Source: Spirochaetota bacterium (GTDB lineage: Bacteria; Spirochaetota; Spirochaetia; DTKZ01). From it: a stretch of DNA of 11,276 bases. Location: contig JAKQWJ010000204.1 in assembly GCA_029562045.1 (NCBI GenBank), forward strand, positions 1 to 11,276, in the 5' to 3' direction. Below, piece by piece: positions 6,330 to 11,276 of the stretch. Both the position numbers and the translations under genes were made by a program. Numbering within the stretch: the stretch's first letter is position 1; every line of letters starts with the position of its first letter. The notes beneath the pieces are model-generated. The model was given only the letters and a program-made list of their open reading frames with translations, searched no databases and had not been told where the DNA came from.

Positions 6330-7705
6330 CCCACCGGTTCTCCCCTGAAGGTGTTGCCCCGGAGCTCCGCCAGCCGGACCCGGGCAAAGCCGCCGATGGC
6401 ATCCGGCCGGCCGGGGAAGACCACCATGTCGTCCTTCTCCGTCCGGGCCAGGAGCTCCCCTTCCCTTTTTCTGGAGACCCCCTCCACCAGGACGGTCTCC
6501 ACGCCCCCCAGGCGCTCTTTCCGCCGCTCCCGGGTCGTTTTCCGCTGCAGGCGGATAACCCGGTCCAGGCGCTCCAGCTTGATCTCCCGGGGAACCGTGT
6601 CGGGCATGCCGAAGGCCCGGGTGCCCTCCCGGGGGTTGTAGTGATAGGTGAAGGCGTCGTCGAACCGGAGCTCCTCCATCAGGTCCAGGGTCAGGCGGAA
6701 ATCCTCCTCCGTCTCCCCGGGGAAGCCGATGAGGATGTCGGTCCCGATGGAAACCCCCGGAAGGGCCTCCCGGATGCTCCGGACCAGCCGGATGTACTCC
6801 TCCCGGGTATATTTCCGGTTCATCGCCGCCAGGATGGCGTCCGAGCCGTGCTGGACCGGCAGATGGATGTGGCGGCACAGGGACCGGTGTTCCGCCATGG
6901 TCCGGATCAGGCGGGGGGAAAAGTCCTTGGGATGGGAGGTGAGAAACCGCACCCAGGGGGCGTGGGGGAACCGGCGGAACAGGCCCTCCAGCAGGCCGGG
7001 AAAATCCAGGACCCCATTCCGGGTGGGGAAACGATAGGAATTGACATTCTGGCCCAGGAGGGTCACCTCTCTGACCCCCTGGGAGAAAAGCTGTTCCAGC
7101 TCGGCGAAAACCTCCTCCGGATCCCGGGAAACCTCCCGGCCCCGGACATAGGGAACGATGCAGTAGGAGCAGAAGTTGTCGCAGCCGTGCATGATGGGGA
7201 CGAAGGCCTTGCTGTCTCCCTCCCTGGCGTGAAGGGAGGCGAACTCGTAGCAGCCCTCCACGGCCGGCGTCCCGGCGGGGCCGGGCGCGGCGGAGCCGGT
7301 CGGCGCCGACTCTCCGGAGCCGACGGGGGCCTCGGACGGGGGGGGGCCGGGATCGGGGCTCAGGCTCCGGAGGAGCCGCAGGAAGGACTGTTTCTGAAAG
7401 GTCCCCACCACCAGGTCCACCTCCGGGGCCTCTCCCCGGAGCCGGTCCTTGAGCCGCTCCGCCATGCAGCCCATCACCACCAGGGTGAAGGGCTGTCTTT
7501 TTTTCAGGGCCCGGTAGCTGCCGATCCGGCCCCGGACCCTCTCCTCGGCGGTCTCCCGGACCGAGCAGGTGTTCAGGATAACCAGGTCCGCCTCCTCCGC
7601 CCGGGAGGCCGGCGACCAGCCCTGGTCGAGCATCCCGTTCTCCAGGGCCGTGGATTCGGCCTTGTTCATCTGGCAGCCGTAGGTTTCGATCCAGTAGCGG
7701 TTCAT
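6326..7705 (-). CDS. miaB: tRNA-2-methylthio-N6-dimethylallyladenosine synthase
   Basis: MiaB adds a methylthio group to i6A37 of tRNAs reading UNN codons, using two [4Fe-4S] clusters and SAM. The 459 residues match the family (440-475). The N-terminal UPF0004 domain holds the auxiliary-cluster cysteines Cys11 (Y-G-C-Q-M-N), Cys47 (N-T-C-S-V-R-E) and Cys80 (G-C-M-A-E). The radical-SAM motif C-D-N-F-C-S-Y-C gives Cys175, Cys179 and Cys182; G-Q-N-V-N-S-Y follows, and a TRAM domain occupies about 393-456. Residues about 115-150, between the first two domains, form a low-complexity Pro/Gly/Ala/Ser linker, an unusual stretch for this enzyme. The start overlaps the LCP stop by 4 nt (ATGA) with only a weak Shine-Dalgarno (A-G-G-G near 10 nt), so translation probably depends on coupling. 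G-Q-N-V-N-S-Y supports MiaB over MtaB or RimO. Confidence 0.96.
   Translation of the reverse strand: MNRYWIETYGCQMNKAESTALENGMLDQGWSPASRAEEADLVILNTCSVRETAEERVRGRIGSYRALKKRQPFTLVVMGCMAERLKDRLRGEAPEVDLVVGTFQKQSFLRLLRSLSPDPGPPPSEAPVGSGESAPTGSAAPGPAGTPAVEGCYEFASLHAREGDSKAFVPIMHGCDNFCSYCIVPYVRGREVSRDPEEVFAELEQLFSQGVREVTLLGQNVNSYRFPTRNGVLDFPGLLEGLFRRFPHAPWVRFLTSHPKDFSPRLIRTMAEHRSLCRHIHLPVQHGSDAILAAMNRKYTREEYIRLVRSIREALPGVSIGTDILIGFPGETEEDFRLTLDLMEELRFDDAFTYHYNPREGTRAFGMPDTVPREIKLERLDRVIRLQRKTTRERRKERLGGVETVLVEGVSRKREGELLARTEKDDMVVFPGRPDAIGGFARVRLAELRGNTFRGEPVG
6340..6346 (-). promoter_or_regulatory. Shine-Dalgarno that decides the SPOR-gene start
   Basis: AGGGGAG lies 10 nt before GTG 6329 but 19 nt before ATG 6320. 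The spacing favours the GTG start, which also supplies the Lys of the signal-peptide n-region. Confidence 0.65.
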
Positions 7706-9735
7706 ACAGCGGCCCTGTCCAGAAGCCGGCGGATGTGGGCGCGGAAGGATTCCCAGTCGTCCTCCAGCGGCAGGAGGATGTAGGCCCCCTTGTCGAAATC
7801 CTCGTCCACCTCCTCCTCCTTCAGGTTCAGGTGCCGGAGATTGGTGTACGAGTGGTACAGGAGGTTGTCGGTGTCGATGACGGTCCGGGAGGAGAACTCC
7901 GCGTCGGAGTAGCGGAAAAAGTAGTCCACCATCTCCAGCGGCGAGATGTTGGTGTCCACATATCTGACCAGGGACTTCATCAGTTCGTAGGCTTTGCCCA
8001 GGTCCTTCAGCCCCAGCCCCACCAGCTTGTCTTTTATGGCCATGACCATGTCCTGCTGGCGTCGGGCGCGGCCGAAGTCCGAGGTGAAGTGCCGGGACCG
8101 GGCCACCCGGAGGGCCTCGATGCCGTTCAGGTGATGGGTCCCCGCGGGATAGAAGAGGGTGGTCCAGTGCCCCCCGACCCTGATCCGGTAGGTGGGGTCC
8201 ACCAGATCCTCCTTCAGCGTGATGTCCAAGCCGCCCAGGATGTTGATCACGTCGATGAAGGCGTACATGTCGATGATGATGTACTTTTCGATCGGGAGGC
8301 CCGTCATGGCCGCCAGTTCCCGGACGAAAAGCTCCGGTCCGTGCCGGACGTAGAGGGTGTTGATCTTCCGTCCCCGGAAAAAAAGGTCCCGGGGCAGGCT
8401 GAGAAGGGATATGTCGTTCCGCTTTTCGTTGACCGTGGCCAGCATGATGGCGTCGGTCATCTTCTCGTGGGCCCCCACCACCAGAAATGTCCGGGAGGAG
8501 GCCGGGGCTTTACCGGAGACCGCCGGGGCTATCCGGGGGTTTTCTCTTTTTTTTTTCCCTTCCTCCGCCAGGCCGAAGGTTTTCAGGGCCCCCAGGGCCA
8601 CATCGTCGGCGTCGAAGAGGTAGATCTCTCCCTGCACCTTTCTCTGGATTCCCAAGGCGCCGGCCTTCTCTCCCGAGGGGGAAAAAAAGTCAAAGTAGAG
8701 GTAGTCCGTGTCCTCCCGGGGGCGGGGGGAGAGGCGGAGGTTTTTCGATTTAAGATAGGCCCGGAACCCCTCGTCCTCCGACAGTTCCTGTATCTGCCGG
8801 GCCACCTCCTCCACCCGGAGTTCCTCCACCGTCCGGGTATCCACGGCGGCCAGGGCATCGGCCAGGGCGGGCTCCAGGCCCGCCTCATCGTCCACGGAAC
8901 GGGAGCCGACGAAGAAGCGTCCGGTTCTGCGATCCAGCCCGACCTTGAGCTTGACGACGTCCCGCTCCACCTTCATGGTCACCGGGTAGCTCAGGGCGTC
9001 CCGGGTCTGGACGGGGGGCTCCAGGACGAAGCCGGAGCCGGCGAGTCTGTCCCGGACCCCGGGGCTGCGGAGGATCTCCTGGAGGGCCAGGGTCTTTCGC
9101 CGCAGCAGGGCGAAATGGGCGTCCAGCCGGCGGCTCTCGTCGGTGATGAAGGCCGCCAGCTCCGGTGAGGGGGCGTCGAAACGCAGGGTCCCGCCGGTGA
9201 AGCTGCGGGCCTCGAAGGCTCCGGAGCCTCCCGAAAGGCCGATACTGATGTAGGGGTTCCCGTCTCTTTCCAGGAGGGTCCCCTCCCCGGTTTTCACCGT
9301 CCTGAGGCCGCTTTTCCCCACGGCCCCGGAGATCTGGGGGCTTTCCATGATGTCCTGGAACCTCTTCTCCTGCTCCAGCCTCCGGTTGTGGGAGAGGAGA
9401 TTCTCCACCGCGTGGTAGAAAAGGATGTCGCTCCCCCCCTTCTCCCCCGCCCGGGCGCCTTCGGCGGCGGCTTCCTCCCTTTCCAGCCTGGGATAGACCC
9501 GGACCGGCAGCCCCAGGGCCTCCCGCAGGTCTTCCGAGTCCTGGGTCAGGAGGGACACGGTCTCCCCGAGACGGTCCAAGGCGACCCGGGTGTCCCGGAC
9601 CTCCTCCCGGAGGGAGTTCCGCAGCCCCCGGACGGAAAAGACGAGGTACATCAGAAGAACGAGAAGACCCGCGGCGCCCAGGGCCAGACGGCCCCGGGGG
9701 AAGGTGAACCGGGAAAGGAAGGATTTTCCGATCAT
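7702..9735 (-). CDS. Membrane-anchored LCP (LytR-CpsA-Psr) family protein
   Basis: LCP proteins in Gram-positives transfer undecaprenyl-linked polymers to peptidoglycan; the substrate here, in a probable diderm, is unknown. The 677-residue protein has a short basic N-terminus, one membrane segment (about 17-36), a coiled coil (about 37-75), a large extracytoplasmic region (about 76-390) that I do not recognise, a basic hinge, and the LCP domain at about 414-620. LCP marks are T-D-A-I-M-L (Asp428), S-L-P-R-D (Arg449-Asp450), and A-R-S-R-H followed by D-F-G-R-A-R-R-Q-Q (553-561). Family members usually read S-I-P-R-D-T; here the Thr is Leu451. An A10 run at 8547-8556 encodes the hinge. ATG 9735 has a plausible promoter ending 11 nt upstream and only a poor Shine-Dalgarno. 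It heads LCP-miaB-SPOR, overlapping miaB by 4 nt. The word 'LytR transcriptional attenuator' in old annotations should not be taken literally. Confidence 0.9.
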   Translation of the reverse strand: MIGKSFLSRFTFPRGRLALGAAGLLVLLMYLVFSVRGLRNSLREEVRDTRVALDRLGETVSLLTQDSEDLREALGLPVRVYPRLEREEAAAEGARAGEKGGSDILFYHAVENLLSHNRRLEQEKRFQDIMESPQISGAVGKSGLRTVKTGEGTLLERDGNPYISIGLSGGSGAFEARSFTGGTLRFDAPSPELAAFITDESRRLDAHFALLRRKTLALQEILRSPGVRDRLAGSGFVLEPPVQTRDALSYPVTMKVERDVVKLKVGLDRRTGRFFVGSRSVDDEAGLEPALADALAAVDTRTVEELRVEEVARQIQELSEDEGFRAYLKSKNLRLSPRPREDTDYLYFDFFSPSGEKAGALGIQRKVQGEIYLFDADDVALGALKTFGLAEEGKKKRENPRIAPAVSGKAPASSRTFLVVGAHEKMTDAIMLATVNEKRNDISLLSLPRDLFFRGRKINTLYVRHGPELFVRELAAMTGLPIEKYIIIDMYAFIDVINILGGLDITLKEDLVDPTYRIRVGGHWTTLFYPAGTHHLNGIEALRVARSRHFTSDFGRARRQQDMVMAIKDKLVGLGLKDLGKAYELMKSLVRYVDTNISPLEMVDYFFRYSDAEFSSRTVIDTDNLLYHSYTNLRHLNLKEEEVDEDFDKGAYILLPLEDDWESFRAHIRRLLDRAAV
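8547..8556 (-). repeat. A10 homopolymer run in the LCP hinge
   Basis: The coding strand reads GGG, then ten A, then GAG, encoding G-K-K-K-R around residues 393-397. It is the longest homopolymer noticed in the window; others reach 7-8. One base gained or lost leads to a stop within about 7-15 codons, which would leave the N-terminal part without the LCP domain. Confidence 0.85.
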
Positions 9736-9746
9736 AGGCGGCCCCC

Positions 9747-9776
9747 ACTATACACTGAAGGGGAAAAAAGCTTCAA
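9747..9776 (-). promoter_or_regulatory. Candidate promoter of LCP-miaB-SPOR
   Basis: On the minus strand TTGAAG (9776-9771), 4 of 6 matches to the -35 consensus, is followed after 18 nt by TATAGT (9752-9747), 5 of 6 matches. The -35 overlaps the stop codon of the upstream AICAR formyltransferase gene. The -10 ends 11 nt before the ATG, so the leader would be about 4-5 nt. A T6 run in the spacer might also act in weak termination of the purH transcript, but no strong hairpin precedes it. Confidence 0.5.
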
Positions 9777-11020
9777 TGCCGGAAACTCCTCTGACCGGTG
9801 AACTTCATGGCCGCCCCCGCCTCGTTGCAGGCCTGGATGCTCTCGAAATCCCGCAGGGAGCCCCCGGGCTGGACCACCGCGGAGACCCCCTCCCGGAGCC
9901 CCACATCGATCCCGTCCCGGAAGGGGAAGAACCCGTCGGAGACCATCACCGCTCCGGGAAGGCCCCCCTTCAGGGCCCGGACCTCTTCCCGGATCGCCTC
10001 CCCCTCCCCCGGCGGCAGGGCGGAGAAGGGCTTCCCGCGCCTCTCCCAGGCCAGCCGGTCCTCCAGCTTGCGGTAGGCCTTGTCCCGGGCGATCTCCGCC
10101 ACCCCCACCCGGTCCTGCTCCCCGGCGCCGATGCCCAGGGTGGCCTCGTCCTTGACATAGAGCACCGAGTTGGAGGTGACCCCGGTCTCCACCAGCCAGC
10201 CGAAGAGCATGTCCCGGTACTCCCGGTCCGTGGGCTCCCGGAGGACCCTGAGGGTCGCGCCCTGGTGGACCGTCTCGGCGGGAAGAAAATCCTCCTTCGC
10301 GAGGGTCCGGGGCGCGTAGGAGGTCTGCAGGATGAGCCCCCCGTCCAGGAGGGATTTGAAATCCAGAAAAACCCGGCCCTCCCAGGAGCCCAGGTCCGCC
10401 ATGTTGCGGATCCGCATGACCCGGAGATTTTTCTTCTTTTCCAGGATCTCCATCGCCCCGGGCCCGTACTCCGGGGCGGCCACCACCTCGGCGTAGTTCT
10501 CCGTCAGGGCCAGGGCGGTTTCCCGGTCCACCTCCCGGTTCAGCGCCACCGCCCCGCCGAAGGCGGCCAGCCGGTCCGCCAGAAAGGCCCGGCGGAAGGC
10601 ATGGGCGATGTCGTCCCCCAGGGCCACCCCGCAGGGGTTGTTGTGCTTGATGATCACCGCGCAGGGCCGGCGGGAGAAGTAGCGCAGGATGCCCAGGGCG
10701 CTGTCCACATCGGTGATGTTTATCTTTCCCGGGTGCTTTCCCGACTGCAGAAGCTCCACATCCGAGGCCAGATAGCGTCCGGGGCGGAGGGTTTCCACCT
10801 CCCCTAGGGCGAGGCTGCCGTTCAGGAGGCGGTACAGGGCCGCCTGCTGCTCCGGGTTCTCCCCGTAGCGCAGCCCCCGGCTCTCCCCGTCGATGGTCCA
10901 GCCCGCCTTTTCGTACAGAAAGACCGTCTCCCCCGAGGGGCCGGAGAAGCGGATTTCCATCCGGGGGGGAAAATGGTCCCGGGTGATGCTCCGGTACTGG
11001 TCCTGCAGTTTTTCCGCCAT
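9773..11020 (-). CDS. purH: Stand-alone AICAR formyltransferase (C-terminal PurH domain)
   Basis: This is the second half of PurH as its own gene. It transfers a formyl group from 10-formyl-THF to AICAR, giving FAICAR. The 415 residues cover only the transformylase. Marks are L-R-Y-G-E-N-P-E-Q (50-58), the catalytic I-K-H-N-N-P-C-G (Lys125, His126), T-S-N-S-V-L-Y-V-K with Asn284, G-I-G-A-G-E-Q-D-R, S-D-G-F-F-P-F, V-Q-P-G-G-S-L-R and a C-terminal F-T-G-Q-R-S-F-R-H. About 49 residues precede L-R-Y-G-E-N-P, much longer than the linker in fused PurH. The frame differs from that of the upstream cyclohydrolase gene. ATG 11020 has a strong A-A-G-G-A-G at 6 nt and lies 13 nt after the upstream stop, so this looks like a real separate gene, not a frameshift. 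The symbol purH is used for the domain; some archaeal studies use other names for split forms. Confidence 0.95.
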   Translation of the reverse strand: MAEKLQDQYRSITRDHFPPRMEIRFSGPSGETVFLYEKAGWTIDGESRGLRYGENPEQQAALYRLLNGSLALGEVETLRPGRYLASDVELLQSGKHPGKINITDVDSALGILRYFSRRPCAVIIKHNNPCGVALGDDIAHAFRRAFLADRLAAFGGAVALNREVDRETALALTENYAEVVAAPEYGPGAMEILEKKKNLRVMRIRNMADLGSWEGRVFLDFKSLLDGGLILQTSYAPRTLAKEDFLPAETVHQGATLRVLREPTDREYRDMLFGWLVETGVTSNSVLYVKDEATLGIGAGEQDRVGVAEIARDKAYRKLEDRLAWERRGKPFSALPPGEGEAIREEVRALKGGLPGAVMVSDGFFPFRDGIDVGLREGVSAVVQPGGSLRDFESIQACNEAGAAMKFTGQRSFRH

Positions 11021-11026
11021 GGGGGA

Positions 11027-11032
11027 CTCCTT
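11027..11032 (-). promoter_or_regulatory. Shine-Dalgarno of the AICAR formyltransferase gene
   Basis: AAGGAG lies 6 nt before ATG 11020, in the 13-nt gap after the cyclohydrolase stop. A well-placed SD argues that the split of PurH is functional rather than a sequencing error. Confidence 0.8.
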
Positions 11033-11033
11033 G

Positions 11034-11276
11034 TTACGGCTCGTACTTTTCCAGGGGTTCGTCGTCCCGCCGGCCTTCGAAGTAGGCGGCGACGGCATCG
11101 TCGTAGGCGGCGGTGTGGCGGAAGACTTTTTTCGCCAGCCGGAACCGGGTGGACAGGTCCAGCCCGCCCCCCCGGGCCCGCAGCTCCTCCAGGACGCCGG
11201 GGTAGTCCCCGGGGTCGCAGAGGGCGGCCACCCGCAGATAGTTCTTGGCGGCGGCCCGGAGCATGGCGGGCCCCCC
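11034..11276 (-). CDS. purH: IMP cyclohydrolase (N-terminal PurH domain), 5' end outside window
   Basis: This is the last 80 residues of the MGS-like domain of PurH, which closes FAICAR to IMP. The frame enters from the right edge as G-G-P-A-M-L-R-A-A-A-K-N, the conserved core of PurH (usually G-G-P-T-M-L/I-R-A-A-A-K-N); the Lys of A-A-A-K-N is the active-site Lys known from ATIC (Lys137). It continues to the family's F-R-H-T-A-A-Y-D and A-A-Y-F, then ends in a short acidic tail with TAA at 11034-11036. In fused PurH the chain would run straight on into L-R-Y-G-E-N-P; here it stops and a new gene begins 13 nt later. The internal ATG at 11264 is not the start, because conserved residues continue upstream of it. 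Confidence 0.93.
   Translation of the reverse strand, partial: GGPAMLRAAAKNYLRVAALCDPGDYPGVLEELRARGGGLDLSTRFRLAKKVFRHTAAYDDAVAAYFEGRRDDEPLEKYEP

Noticed and set aside
11021..11098. In-frame upstream extension of the AICAR formyltransferase gene to an ATG at 11098
   Set aside because: The extension reads the cyclohydrolase 3' end in a wrong frame and gives a non-conserved peptide. ATG 11020 has the strong Shine-Dalgarno.

Overview
The window is a GC-rich, gene-dense bacterial chromosome segment with no sign of mobile DNA. It fits a free-living or host-associated spirochaete best. The reasons are a lipoprotein with a relaxed lipobox of spirochaete type (L-F-S-S-C), and a diderm-style envelope set (an LCP-family protein and a SPOR-domain protein) lying next to purine genes. 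This taxonomic call is an inference. No rRNA or marker search was possible.

All genes but one lie on the minus strand. Reading in the minus direction from the right edge, the first block is a split purH: the 3' end of a stand-alone IMP cyclohydrolase gene, then a separate AICAR formyltransferase gene with its own strong Shine-Dalgarno (SD) sequence. Next is a tightly coupled block (4-nt overlaps) of a large membrane-anchored LCP protein, miaB, and an exported TPR/SPOR protein. A single plus-strand gene, a putative surface lipoprotein of about 504 residues, then faces this block tail to tail with only 7 nt between stop codons. It faces purB head to head across an 82-nt gap. The last block is purB-guaB-purA, with a 4-nt overlap and then a 13-nt gap; purA runs off the left edge.

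The purine genes cover the IMP node. The split PurH pair closes the ring to make IMP. PurB makes AICAR for that step and also releases AMP. PurA starts the AMP branch and GuaB starts the GMP branch. The envelope block probably acts at the cell wall, and MiaB modifies tRNA; why these lie together is not evident.

The most interesting signals are regulatory. The 82-nt divergent gap holds a near-perfect 30-bp palindrome between two back-to-back promoters. The likely first genes of transcripts lack SD sequences, and their -10 boxes sit only 5-11 nt from the ATG, suggesting leaderless or nearly leaderless mRNAs; most internal operon genes have clear SDs. The LCP gene also carries an A10 run exactly at the hinge before its catalytic domain, a possible slippage or phase-variation site. 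No riboswitch, tRNA, rRNA, CRISPR array or insertion sequence was seen. Apart from the 82-nt and 37-nt gaps, almost every base is coding.
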